Assembly (NCBI GenBank): GCA_001275005.1
Contig: JWZX01001417.1
Span: forward strand, 1 to 28,054
Direction of reading: 5' to 3'
Length of the DNA: 28,054 bases
Source: Chrysochromulina tobinii
Lineage: Eukaryota > Haptophyta > Prymnesiales > Chrysochromulinaceae
The notes beneath the pieces are model-generated. The model did no database searches, was not told where the DNA came from, and was given only the letters and a program-made list of their open reading frames with translations. Numbering within the stretch: position 1 is the stretch's first letter; every line of letters begins with the position of its first letter. Positions 6,197 through 16,600 of this stretch are shown here, in pieces. Both the position numbers and the translations under genes were made by a program.

Positions 6197-9100
6197 ATGT
6201 TGTCCAGGATCGGAACGACCAAGCTCGACACGTTGACCATGCCCTCCCGGAACGGCCTGAAGCGTTCACTGCCCAGCCAGTCGGCCGATCTGACCCTCCA
6301 AGCTGGCTCGGAGCTCCAAAGTGTGCGTGAGGCCAACCAGCCCAAGCAACCCAAGCAGCAGCGCAAGCCTCGCGACCGCAAGCAGGCAGGCAAGAGTGAC
6401 CCCGGCGAGCCCGACGACGACGCGCTCGTGATCCCGGCCGCTGCCTCGGCCCCGACTGGTTCCGCTGGCCTGCCGACCGCCGCCACCACTCCGCATCCCG
6501 CCGCGGGCGCGGCTGACCTCGAGATGGCCGTGGCGGCGATGAGCGACGCCAACGCGGCGGGCCTCATCGGCGGGGGCGATGAGGACGGGCTGAAGACGGA
6601 CAACATCGAGGGGCGCAAGGGCGCGTGGGATGTCGAGGAGGACGCCATGCTCATCTCGCTCGTGCAGGAGCTGGGTGCGAAGCGATGGTCCCTCATCGCC
6701 GCGCGCATGCCCGGACGCATTGGCAAGCAGGTGCGTGCGGACTTTCGTGCCCGTTGCTATGAGGCGGTTCCGAGCCCGCGAGCGCTCGTGGCATTCGGCT
6801 TGATCCCCTTGAGGCCTCGTGACCTGACGGTCCACCGCCTCTCACCTCCTCGTCCCCTCCTTTCCCCCCTCACCCCCCTCTTGTCACGACCCGCTTCGCA
6901 GTGCCGCGAGCGCTGGCACAACCACCTCAACCCCTCGATCTGCAAGGAGGCGTGGTCGGCGGAGGAGGATGAGATCATTCTGCGCGCGCACCGCCTCCTC
7001 GGCAACCGCTGGGCCGAGATTGCCAAGCTCCTGCCCGGGCGAACTGACAATTCGATCAAGGTGCGTTGGCCAATTTGGTTTTTTGAGTTCCCCCCACCTC
7101 GGTGGCGCTGCACGCCATGGCTGCACGCCATGGCTCGGCACCAAGCGTCGCGCGCGCGCGCGCCTGGTGGCCTGTTCGCATGGGCCTCTTACCTTGCCCC
7201 CCTCCTGGCCGCCCTCCGGCCCTTGCGCCCCCACCGGATCCTCTCCCCCCTCGCCGACGACCTCAACCCCTCCGTCCCGGTCTCACCTCGCACAACCTCC
7301 TCGCTTGCCGTGGCAGAACCATTGGAACTCGTCGGTGAAGCGCAAGGCGGAGGCGCGCGGGCATGCCGACGGGCCCGCGTCTCACGAGAGCCTCATGAGC
7401 CTCGGAGTGGGCGCTGACTGCAGCGCGGATGATCAGCACCTGCTCGATGTGCTTCGAGGGCTGCCCGCAAAGTCTTTCTCGGCGGGTCTGCTCGTGTCGC
7501 CCCTGAAGCTCGGCGAGCACGCCGACTCGCGCAAGGCGGCGCGGCGCTCCGCCGAACCCGAGGGGAGCGCTCGCCTCTTTATAGCCCGAGGGGAGCGCTC
7601 CCCCGAAGGGAGCCCAGGAGGCCTCTTCCTAGAGTACGACGCCGCGAGCGCGAGCCTGGACGACGAGCTGCTCCAGCAACTGCTCGACAAGAGCCAGAGC
7701 GGCGCGACGGCCGATCGATCGCGGCCGGCCAGTATGGGCACCGATCCGTCCAAGACGCTGCAGCGTGCCTTCGAGTCCGCGTGCGCCTCGCCGCCCACCC
7801 CCACCTCCGGCCCGCGCCCCGCCGTCGGCCGCTCGCCCCTCGGGGGCAGCGGCCTGGTGCCTAGGAGCCCGCGCTCGCGCTACGTGGACGCGGACTCACT
7901 CGCGGCAGAGATGCTCATGTCGCCCACCTCGGAGCAATTGGCAAGCGCCATCATGGCGAGCGCCATGGGCGGCCTCGGCCTCTCGCCCCATTATTCCGTG
8001 CGCGGCACGCGCTCCGCGGGCGCGAGCGGCGCGGGCGCGGGCGCGAGCACCTCGCGCGAGTCGACCGACGGGGGCGCCGGGAATGGGCGCCGACCGCGCA
8101 GACGGTACTGTGGCGCCCTCCTCGCCGCTCGCGAGCCGCCGTCGCACGAGCATCAGCGTCCTCCGAAGCATGGTCTGCTCACCCGCGGCTGACGCGCTCC
8201 TGGAGCTGGCGTGCTCCCCCGACCGCGTGGGCGCCTCGGCCTTTGCATCGGCGCTCCGGACCTCGGAGCTCGCCAGCGCGCCCAAAGGCAGCGGCGGCAG
8301 GGGCGGCTCGCTCCTCGACGGCATGCGCCTAGGCAGCGACGATTCCGGCGTCGAGCGCTCCGTGTCGCGCCGCATGAGCGGCCGCATGAGTGACCTCGCC
8401 ATGGGCAGCTTCGCCCCGAAACGGTCGCGCACCGATGACAGCTCGCGCCTTCACAGCGGCGACGAGGCGGACTCGCGCTCGCCCAACGTGGCGCCCAACG
8501 TGGACTCTCGCTCGCCGCGCGGCGGGCACCCGGGTAGCGCAAGCGGTGGCTCGCGCGCCAACGCCGCCTCTCTGCTCGCCGCTCGCGATGCCAACCATCG
8601 CCAGCTCAAGGCGGCGGCCGCCGCGGCCGCCGCAGCGGCCGCCGTCACGGCCGCGGTCGACGGGCGCGACGGCGGCTTCTATGCGAAGACGTCGCCGGTG
8701 GGCTCGCTGCCGCGGCCGAGCGATGCGTCGCCCACCTCTCGCGTGCTCCTCCTCTCGCCGGGCGGCTTCTGTGCCAAGACGCCCACACCCTCCGGGACCA
8801 CCGTCCCCACCAAGCTGTTCGCGGATACGGCCGCGCAGGCGCTCGCGGTGCAGGCAGCGGCGCAGGCGGCGGCGGCGGCTGTAGCAGGGGGCGCTGCGGC
8901 GCAGGCTTCGATGATGGCGGCGGGTGCGGCAGCAGCCGCGGCAGCAGCCGCGGCAGCGGCCGCCGCGGCGGCCGCAGCGGACGCGCGCGGACTCAAGCTG
9001 ATCAAGCTGGGCGAGGGCGCGGGCGCTCCGGGCGCCCCGGCGGTCGTCACCTCGCTAGCGTCTCACGTGACCCCAGTAGGCAAGGAGGGCGAGGACGGCG

Positions 9101-9828
9101 AGGGCGAGCTGCCCGGCAGTCCGCCGTCGCCGCCGCCCGTGCCGCCGCCGCTCACCATCGAGCAGCAGCTGCATGCCATCAACCGCAAGATCAACGTCGT
9201 CCCTCTGCCAGGCGAGCTCGCACGGCGCCAACGCGCAGCCGCCGCCATAGCAGCTGAGCGCGAAGCAGCTGAGAGGGAGGCGGAAGGCTCAGCCGATTCC
9301 GACCCTGGCACGAGCACGAAGCCGCGCGGCACTGCCGCTCGAGGGGCCCAGGCTGGTCGCGGGCGTGGGCGTGGGCGCGGCACGCGCGGCGGCAGCGGCC
9401 TGCTGAACTCCTCTTCGGCGGCGGCACTGCTGCTCGGCAAACGGCCTGAACGCGAAGGCGACGAGTCGCACTTTGACGAGGGACAGTTGTCCGAGCTCTT
9501 TAGCTGGGACGGGCTCTCGAGTGATGATCCTCTCGGGCTCCTGTACCTAGAGCCCGGCGCCATTGTGGGCCATCCTGAGGGCGGCATGCGGCGCATCGCA
9601 TCGCCCAACAGCTCCGCCGCGGCTGTCGCTGCGTCCGCGTCCGCCGCACGAGCTCGCCCGCCTGCCTCGCCGCGCGCTGCGGCGGTGGCTCGGCTTGGGG
9701 AGCTTGCGATGCTCTGCGGCGAGGATCCGGACGACCTGCTTGCCGAGGGCAACGCCTCTTCAAACACGGCGCGCGCGACGACGACGCCGCAGGCAGCTGC
9801 GACAGGCACTGGCTCGGCGGGCGCGTGA
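6197..9828 (+). CDS. R2R3 Myb transcription factor (c-Myb/3R-Myb-like DNA-binding domain)
   Basis: Exons 6197-6730, 6902-7060 and 7317-9828. Repeat R2 (residues about 141-190: [23 protein letters not shown], then [10 protein letters not shown]) and R3 (about 194-242: [28 protein letters not shown], then [10 protein letters not shown]) are complete, including the three helix-anchoring tryptophans of R2. The [17 protein letters not shown] junction is typical of the c-Myb/3R-Myb class. Both introns begin GTGCGT and end CAG, in phase 0, inside the Myb repeats. The start is uncertain: an in-frame TGA precedes the ATG at 6197, and TTGTCCAG just after it could be an acceptor for an unseen 5' exon. 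The long C-terminal part (about 830 residues) is Ser/Ala-rich with a poly-Ala run (about 8930-8980), an RGRGRGRG patch and acidic motifs such as [11 protein letters not shown], suggesting regulatory regions. The frame changes once, near 8070, probably from one extra G. Role: sequence-specific nuclear regulator, possibly of the cell cycle. Confidence 0.85.
6731..6901 (+). other. Myb intron 1
   Basis: 171 nt, GTGCGT donor after GGCAAGCAG and a pyrimidine-rich tract ending CGCAG. It splits R2 between GRIGKQ and [10 protein letters not shown], in phase 0. The length is a multiple of three and no in-frame stop is present, so a naive ORF reads straight through it; the Myb repeat is only correct when it is removed. 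Confidence 0.9.
7061..7316 (+). other. Myb intron 2
   Basis: 256 nt, GTGCGT donor after TCGATCAAG and acceptor CCGTGGCAG. It splits R3 between TDNSIK and NHWNSSVK, in phase 0. Its removal moves the reading into the frame used from 7317 onward. Confidence 0.9.
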
Positions 9829-10552
9829 GCAGCATGCGGCGCGGCGACACGTCGAGAACGCACGTTCGCAGCGATACACGCGTGCGGGCGTGCGCCACTC
9901 CTGAGTCACTCACGAGTCAGGATGGAAGCACGATACATTCGCACCTATGACCATGACAACAGCGGGCGACGACGAGAGGAAACTCGTGGGCAGGGCAGGC
10001 GCGTGGCCGCATGGCGGCGTGTTCTCCGTGCGTCAACAGGAGCGTGCAGCGGGGGGGCAGGACGAATCGAGAGGCCGAGACGGGCACACGTCGCGACAGC
10101 ATGGGAGGCGTCCGGGTGAGACGTTGTCGTGGGCGCTCGCCAGGGCGCGCGGGGGGTGGACGGGAACCGAGGGGTGGGACCGCACTGTGTGGGATTCAGG
10201 GCAGGGAAGTCACCGGGAGGAAACTCAAGCACCACCGCGCCGGAAGGGGGTGGGCTGTGCGCTTCAAAGGTTGGAGCGCACCTACGAGTAGTGCACACCT
10301 CCGGCACTCTGCCGTGCATATCGGTACACTCCCGCCCGTGCTGAGTGGTCGGTGTGTCGACACGATAGGACAATTCTGTCGGACCGACCCCAGGCCAGCA
10401 CCCACGCGCAGTTTACACATTATGCGCGTGACTGCTTTTGGGCACTCTCGTCTGCTGAGGCGTGAGGGGGAGGTGATGTGCAATGGCAAGGGCTCGCGCC
10501 GTTAAACTCACACCGCACACCGCACATACAGCGCACGTCAGCAGCCGCCGAG
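9829..10552. other. Intergenic region between convergent Myb and ketopantoate reductase genes
   Basis: 724 bases holding both 3' flanks. An inverted repeat TCCTGA...TCAGGA (9899-9922, 12-base loop) lies 71 bases after the Myb stop and could form a small hairpin. Short G-rich frames in both directions lack natural composition. No RNA gene was recognised. Confidence 0.5.
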
Positions 10553-11491
10553 TCACGGCACCATTCGCGCTCGCACGGCCTCCGACAGCCGAGCGTTCGC
10601 CTCGCAGACCTGCAGGCCGAGTTGCGCAGCTCGACGCACGACCCACCCGTTGAGCTCCTCGATCTCGGTACGCCTGCCCGCGCGCACGTCCATGCACATC
10701 GATGAGTAGTTCTGAGCGTTGTCGCGAGCACACGCATGCACGAAGCCCAGGAGCTCGTCGGCCGACGGCGCACGACCCTCGGTCATCGCTGAGGCGAGCA
10801 GCGCCAGCTCGTCGCACACAGCTCGCGCGGTGGCGATGCCCTCCGGTCTGGCGAGTACCACGCCATTCTGGACGTCCCATAATGCGGTGAGGGGATTGAG
10901 AACTGCATTCGCGGCGAGCTTCAGCCAGAGCCGCCGCTCCGTTTGCTCGCGCGTCTCCACGATGGCAGCGCCGAGCGTTCCGCCGCCAGCGATGAGCGCG
11001 AGCTCCTCGGAGATCGGCTGCCCACGCGCCAAGCACCCCAACCAAGTACTGCCAAGGCCAGCGTGATGGACGTCGCGGCGCGCTCGTGACCATGCACCGT
11101 GCGTCGTCGTTGCTATCAAAGGAGAATCCACGCTGTCGGCGATGGCCTCCGACACAGCCAATGCACCGTTGCACAAGAGGATGATGGTCGCGTCCGCGGC
11201 AAGCCGTGGCTTGACTTCGCGGATGGCGTCGGCGACGGAAAATGCCTTCACCGAAATGATCAGCGTTTGGAATTCTGTGTCGGCATTGTCTACGGCCTCG
11301 CACGCTACAAAATCATGGCGTGCTTCTTCGTCCGAAGCATTGGCCTCAGTTACGCGCACAGCACATCGTCGCCCTGATGATGCAGCATCGGCTGCCCGCA
11401 GCAGCAGGGTGGGCTCTGCCTTGCGCAGTCCGTACGCCCAGAGAGTGCCGAGCGCGCCTGATCCGAGGATGTGGATTTTGCGTTTTGCCAT
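10553..11491 (-). CDS. panE: 2-dehydropantoate 2-reductase (ketopantoate reductase, PanE/ApbA family)
   Basis: 312 residues from the ATG at 11491 (MAKRKIHILGSGALG). The enzyme reduces ketopantoate to pantoate with NADPH, a step of pantothenate and coenzyme A synthesis. The N-terminal Rossmann motif GxGxxG (residues 10-15), NGA (108-110), the catalytic lysine in WLKLAANAVLNPLTALW (K191, with N195 and N199) and the C-terminal substrate-binding acidic motif in RRTEIEELNGW (residues 273-282) match the family in order. The length is close to bacterial PanE (about 300). The frame is also open upstream to an ATG at 11623 through a tetranucleotide repeat that would encode repeated VRAC and a basic leader. 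I chose 11491 because the family begins there. No intron was seen. It lies downstream of the GT61 gene on the same strand. Confidence 0.9.
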   Translation of the reverse strand: MAKRKIHILGSGALGTLWAYGLRKAEPTLLLRAADAASSGRRCAVRVTEANASDEEARHDFVACEAVDNADTEFQTLIISVKAFSVADAIREVKPRLAADATIILLCNGALAVSEAIADSVDSPLIATTTHGAWSRARRDVHHAGLGSTWLGCLARGQPISEELALIAGGGTLGAAIVETREQTERRLWLKLAANAVLNPLTALWDVQNGVVLARPEGIATARAVCDELALLASAMTEGRAPSADELLGFVHACARDNAQNYSSMCMDVRAGRRTEIEELNGWVVRRAAQLGLQVCEANARLSEAVRARMVP

Positions 11492-11510
11492 GCGATAGAC
11501 CGTGAAGCGA

Positions 11511-11512
11511 CA

Positions 11513-11543
<31 letters not shown>

Positions 11544-11572
11544 GCGCACGCACGCACGCACGCACGCACGCT
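11511..11572. repeat. (CACG)n tetranucleotide microsatellite
   Basis: About fifteen CACG/CGCA units with one CGCG interruption, just upstream of the ketopantoate reductase start on the minus strand. It is in the 5' leader or, if the ATG at 11623 is used, codes for Val-Arg-Ala-Cys repeats. Confidence 0.95.
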
Positions 11573-11793
11573 CGTGCACTCTGGAACCGAGAGTGTCGGG
11601 AGAGAGCCGGCCCGTGTGAGCATAGTGTGAACGTGTGTGTGAATGTGAAGGTGAACGTTTATGTGTTAACAAACACTTAACTGTGCGACCGAGCACACGG
11701 GGGAACCAACAACAAGATCGGTGGATCATTAACTAATAGTCTTTTACGGTGCTGGTGCGTAACACTCAACTTTGCATCCTTTAGTACGCTACG

Positions 11794-13281
11794 CTACACA
11801 CTGGCGCGGATAAAGCCGTTGGGATCGAGGTCGTCCACGTAGGCCCAGATGTTTTTCGATGCCCAGGAGCTCTGAATGTATCGCTCCTCGGACGACAGCT
11901 TAGGCCGCGGCCCGTAGCCCGGCTGCCGCCACCATGTAATGACGCGCAGCGCGCGCAGCAGTGCACGCCATGGGAGCGTGCACGTTGTAGCGTAGGTGGC
12001 CGTCTGGATGGTGATGGGTGGGTGTGATGGGTGGCAGAGCTCGGGGGAGCCCATGGCGAGGATCATGTGGTAGATCTTTGGCGTGGGCGCGAGCTTCAAG
12101 ATGTTGCGGAAATTGGAGTCGGGCAATGCTCCGCCGAAGCCGTACGGTCGCACTTCGATCACGGTGGAGCGGCGGCGCATGAAGAATGCGTGCGTTAGTC
12201 CCGCGCCGTGCATCCCCACGAGGACGTCGGCGGCGCGCACACGCCGCAGGTCCTCTGCGAGGCCCGCCTCACCAAATTCGTGAGGGGTGCACTCGAGCTT
12301 GACCCCGGGCTCGAGGGGGTGGCGCTGCTGCTCCTTACTGAGGCGGATGTACTCGTGGCGCCGCGCAAAGTCCTCACACTGCTCAAGCAGGCTGTCCGCG
12401 TTGGCCAACCAGCGCCCCGAGATGCCCTTGCCCACGCGCCGTCCGAAGAGCACGCGGAGGAGGTGCCGCCGCCGACCAGTGCCGTCCGGGTCAGTGATGG
12501 TGGCAAGCGCTTCGCCCGCCTCGTCGCCAGCAACGTCTGTGATCGCCGAGGCCGTGGCCGCTGCCGCAAAGGATGCGGCGTAGTCATGCCGTGAAAGCAC
12601 GCGGGCGGCGAGCTTCTGTGCCAAGCTCCAGGCGTCGAGCGTCGACGGCTGCCGGTCGAAAATCGAGCGGAGGTTGCAGTAACGGACGTGCGTAAAGCAC
12701 TGCGGCATGCACGGCGTCGTCGAGAATGTGCCGCCGCCGCAGGCCGGCGCCAGCTCATGCATGAAGGTGACGGGAGACACGTGCTCAACGAGGGCGCGCA
12801 ACCAGCCAGGCGTGTGGCAGGAGGTGTTCAAGTTGGAGCGGCAGCCTGCGTGCATGTGCTTGCGCATGACGTCCAAGATCAGCTGGGTCGCACGATTAGG
12901 GGCGATGAGGCCGTTCTGCTCGAGCTCCATGAGTGGCACGACTGTGCTCGAGAATGTGTCTGCGTAATTGAGCGACCCAACGGGCACGAAGGCGATCGGC
13001 GGCGCACACGAAGTATGCCGCATCCTGAGCGCCCCAAGATCGTTCGGTAGCTCGGGATGGCTTTCGGCGTTGAGCTTGTCCAATCGCAGGATCTGGTGTG
13101 AGTTCCAGGGCACCCTCGCTGACGCCTTGAGCAGCGTCCATGAGCCACCACGCTGCGGCCGGTGGTGAATGGTCTCATTCACGATGCACACGTCGGTCAG
13201 CAGCTGGCAGCGTGTCGAGTTGCACGGGCGCGCGCTGCACACGTCGGCGGGTGGAGAGCAGGACGGCGCGGGCTGAGACAT
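11794..13281 (-). CDS. Glycosyltransferase family 61 (EOGT/POMGNT2-like)
   Basis: 495 residues from the ATG at 13281 (MSQPAPSCSPP). The GT61 (DUF563) core is at residues about 270-385: LLRVLFGRR, then the hallmark ADVLVGMHGAGLTHAFFM (351-368) and STVIEVRPYGFGG. Family members transfer xylose, arabinose or GlcNAc to proteins or glycans in the ER/Golgi lumen. The N-terminal part is Cys-rich with N-glycosylation sequons (NST near 21, NET near 35, NTS near 152), which fits a lumenal domain. However, no signal peptide or membrane anchor precedes it in this frame, so an upstream exon carrying the anchor may be missed or the start may be misplaced. The C-terminus (SSWASKNIWAYVDDLDPNGF) resembles the closing segment of plant and protist GT61 proteins. 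Acceptor specificity cannot be read from the sequence. Confidence 0.85.
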   Translation of the reverse strand: MSQPAPSCSPPADVCSARPCNSTRCQLLTDVCIVNETIHHRPQRGGSWTLLKASARVPWNSHQILRLDKLNAESHPELPNDLGALRMRHTSCAPPIAFVPVGSLNYADTFSSTVVPLMELEQNGLIAPNRATQLILDVMRKHMHAGCRSNLNTSCHTPGWLRALVEHVSPVTFMHELAPACGGGTFSTTPCMPQCFTHVRYCNLRSIFDRQPSTLDAWSLAQKLAARVLSRHDYAASFAAAATASAITDVAGDEAGEALATITDPDGTGRRRHLLRVLFGRRVGKGISGRWLANADSLLEQCEDFARRHEYIRLSKEQQRHPLEPGVKLECTPHEFGEAGLAEDLRRVRAADVLVGMHGAGLTHAFFMRRRSTVIEVRPYGFGGALPDSNFRNILKLAPTPKIYHMILAMGSPELCHPSHPPITIQTATYATTCTLPWRALLRALRVITWWRQPGYGPRPKLSSEERYIQSSWASKNIWAYVDDLDPNGFIRASV

Positions 13282-13648
13282 TGCGATGCTCACGCATGCA
13301 CGCACGCACTGATGCCGACCGACCTCTCATAGGCCCGACATTTTCCGGCGCCCACCTCGGCGCAAAAATAAAACCGAACATAAACCGAGCCGATCAGCAA
13401 GATTCAAGACGTCTCTTCCGTTCTACTTCAGAATCCAACGTTTCCCCTTCGCCACACGCACAGCGCAGCCCTTTGTTTGGCGCCGCGTTTTCACCGGTAC
13501 GCGGTCGACCGTCGACAGGATGGGTGTGACGGGTGCAAGGCGATGAGCCTTCTGGGACCCACGGCATCGCTATTCAAGGGGCGCGGTGGGGCTCCGCCAG
13601 CACCAGTGCGTGCGCACGCCCTGAACATGAGCCCTCGAACGATCCTTG
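13282..13648. promoter_or_regulatory. Divergent region between GT61 and the coiled-coil gene
   Basis: 367 bases with a relatively A-rich patch (CAAAAATAAAACCGAACATAAA, about 13363-13384) and one exact E2F-type word TTTGGCGCC at 13476-13484. It should hold the 5' ends of both genes and perhaps the missing signal-anchor exon of the GT61 gene, though no hydrophobic frame is visible on the minus strand. Confidence 0.35.
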
Positions 13649-16600
13649 ATGCAGTCTGATGCGTCTCGCTCGCACAAACGACCGCAGGCGGCAGAGAAGA
13701 AGCCGAAGCCGACAGAGAAGAAGAAGCCGTCTTTCGCGGCAGAACTCGACGACGACGACGATGACATCGAGATCAGCGCGGCTCCGAAGAAGAAGCCCGC
13801 GGGGAAAAAGGCCGAGGGCGCTGCTGATAAGAAGCCGAAGCCCGTTTCGTCCGCAGCGGCCGCGACCTCATCTTCAGCGGCTGGCAAGAAGCCAGGACAG
13901 GCGGCCCCGACCACCACGCGCCAAGCGCCCAAGCCAGGCGCTGGTGGCTCCGCAGCTGCTGGGGGCTTCAAGCCTGGCAACCCTTTGAAGAACCCGATGA
14001 ACATCAACTTTGGTGACTCGGACATCTCGATGTCAGACGTGGATGGCGACATTGAGATTGATCCGTCCGCGCAGTCTGAGGACGATTCTTCGCCGGTCGC
14101 AACGCCCATGGCCTCCACTGCAGGCGCTGGCCCGCGGTGCGGCGGTGCCTCCAGCCTGGCTGCTGCCAAGTCGCTCCTCGGTGGCAGCAGTGGAGTTAGC
14201 AGCGGAGTGGCGGCCGGTGGATCGCGGCCACCCGGTGCTACCGCCACTGCCTACAGCGCCGCCAAGCCGCCTGCGGCGGCGAGCACCGTTGGAAGCCGCC
14301 CTCTCTCGGGCGCCAAGCTCGACGACTCCTTCGAGCGCGAGCTCGAAGCTGAGCTGGGGCAAGATCCCGCGGAGTACTCGATGGGCTTTGAAAAGGAGGA
14401 GGACTCGCCCAAGCCGGCGAGCAGACCCACCGCCGCCGCGCAGCCCGTCGCCGCCAAGGCGCCCGCGCCCGCGGCGCCGGCGCCAGTAGCAGCCACAAGG
14501 GCGCCGCCGCCGCAGCCTTCGGCCGCGCCCGCCGCGGCTTACGGCTCGGGCAGGGCAGGCCTCATGTCTGCGGCTATGCTTGACTCTCCGCCGACATCGC
14601 CTCCACAGTCGAGTCAACCCCCGGCTCCGCAGGCTGCTCCCGCCCCCGCGCCCCCGCCGTCGGCGATGGCACAGCCGGGGTTCACCCCGGCAGCCTCCCT
14701 GCCCCGCGACGCGCGGCCGACCACCACGTACGTGCCTTCCGCGTTAGCGATGGCGTATGCCTCGCTACCGCCAACGCTCGAGATGGCGAGTGCTCGAGAC
14801 GGCGCTGCCGGCGGGGCGGCCAGTGCGGTCCTTTCGGGAGCAGCGAGTGCAGCGAATGCAGCGAATGCAGCGAGTGCAGCGCAGCAGCAGCAGCAGCTGG
14901 CAGCGGCGTTGGCGCGCGCCGAGCGGGCTGAGGCGTTGATGAATGCCAAGGGATCCTTGAACGAGCATGAGCTGGCCGCGAAGCTCGCGCACGTACGCCC
15001 GCCGCAGCTCCCTTCAGCTCCCTTTTCTCCTTTCAGCTCCCTTCAGCTCCCTTCAGCTCCCTTCGGCTCCCTTCAGCTCCTGCCAACTGCACCTCTCTTC
15101 CCATCCCCTTTCCCGCTGCCCCTCGCCCTATTCCCCAGCCCGCTGCCCCTCGCCTCCCGACCTCCGTGAAGGCTTCGTCATACCACTGATGACCTCTGAT
15201 GACCTCTGATGACCTCTGATGACCACTGATGACCTCTGATTGCCTCCGTGCAGGCTTCGTCATACCACGAGGTGGAGGTTGCGCGGGTGCAGGCGGAGGC
15301 GCAGCGGCAGATCGCGACGGCGCGGCTCGACGCGCAGCGCCAAGTGGTCGCGGCAGAAGCTCGCGCAGCCGCGGCGGAGGCGACCGCGGCCGAGGCGAGC
15401 GCGAGGCTCAACTTGGCCCAGACAAGGCTGACAGCGCTCGAGGCGATGCAACGGTCGAGCGCGGCGCAACACGAGGAGCGCGAGATCGTCGTCAAGCAGA
15501 CCGAGAGCTCTCGGGCCGAGGCGGCCGAGGCGCAGCTACGCGCGCTCAAGGAGGAGCTGGGCGGCCTGCAGAGAGCGCATGCATTCGAAGTGTCCTCGCT
15601 CAGGAGCGCCCACCAAGACGAGGTCGCCTCTCTCAAGCGCGCGCACGCGGCCGAGCTCACTGCGCTCGACCGCTCGGGCACGCACTCGAAGCAGATCTCG
15701 GGCCTGGCCGCACAGGTGGGCTCGGCGGTGGACGCGTTGTCGCGCCTGCAGCTGAACCAGACCAGCGCGCATTCGACTTCGCTCGAGACGCTCGCGGCTT
15801 ATCACGAGAAGCGGGCTGCAGCACTGACCGACCAAGAGGCTCGTGTGGCCGAGGCGCAGCAGCTCGTGGCACAGGAGCGCTCGAGCCTGCAGGCGCTCGC
15901 CGCGTCGCTCAAGAATTCGATGGATGAGCTCTCGAACTCCCAAGGGTCCGAGAAGGCGAGACTCGCGGCAGAGGCGCAGCGGCTCGCGGTGCAGCAGGTG
16001 GCCCTCGAGAGCCAGCGTGCGGCGCTCGCGGCGGAGGTACAGACCGAACGGCAGCGCCTGGACGAGTGGCGCGAGCAGCGCGCGCGGGAGGAGCAGCAGG
16101 CGGGCATTGAGCGCGAAGGGCGGCGCGCCGAGGTACGCGCCGAGGAGGCGGCGATGGCACGCGAGCGCGAGCGCTTTGCGCGCGAGCGCGCCGCTGCTGT
16201 CCTGGAGGCAGCGACGCGCGAGGCCCAGGCCACGTCCGAGGTGCAGAGACATGAAATGGAGCGCGAGTTGATGGCGGAGACGCGTAAGCGGCTCGCGGCC
16301 GAGCGCGCGGCGGTCGAGGCCCAGATGGCCGAGTTGGAGGAGGCAAAGGCCGCGTTTGAGAGCGACGTGGAGGCTCTCAAGGCCCTCGGGCTGCAGGTGC
16401 AAGCCGAGTCGTTCTCAGTGCGCCAGACCATGGAGCAAGCGCACGCCAAGATGGCGGAGGCCAGCCGCCTCCGCGAAGAGGCGAATGCGGCCCTGGAGGC
16501 GGTTGAGGCGGAGAAGCAGATGGCGGAGGCGGCGATGGCCAAAGTTCACGAGGGGCGCAAGGCGTTTGAGCTCGAGCGGCTCGAGACGGCCAAGGAGCGC

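Larger units (their letters stand above)
14993..15253 (+). other. Intron of the FBF1-like gene, built of tandem repeats
   Basis: 261 nt, donor CAC|GTACGC and acceptor CCTCCGTGCAG|GCTTCG. Splicing joins ELAAKLAH to ASSYHEVEVARVQ, making one uninterrupted coiled coil in phase 0. The first half is a run of CAGCTCCCTT units and the second half a run of GACCTCTGAT units. An unspliced reading stops at 15167-15169. Confidence 0.8.

Noticed and set aside
10413-11303. 296-codon minus-strand frame overlapping ketopantoate reductase
   Set aside because: Cys/Arg-rich shadow of a confidently identified enzyme gene.
15181-15240. Regular repeats suggesting a CRISPR array (also 17925-18045)
   Set aside because: The units abut directly with no unique spacers, and the context is eukaryotic. 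These are a decamer array and a minisatellite.
15536-16402. 288-codon minus-strand frame opposite the coiled coil
   Set aside because: Leu/Arg/His-rich antisense of Glu/Gln/Ala codons; a typical shadow in GC-rich coiled-coil genes.
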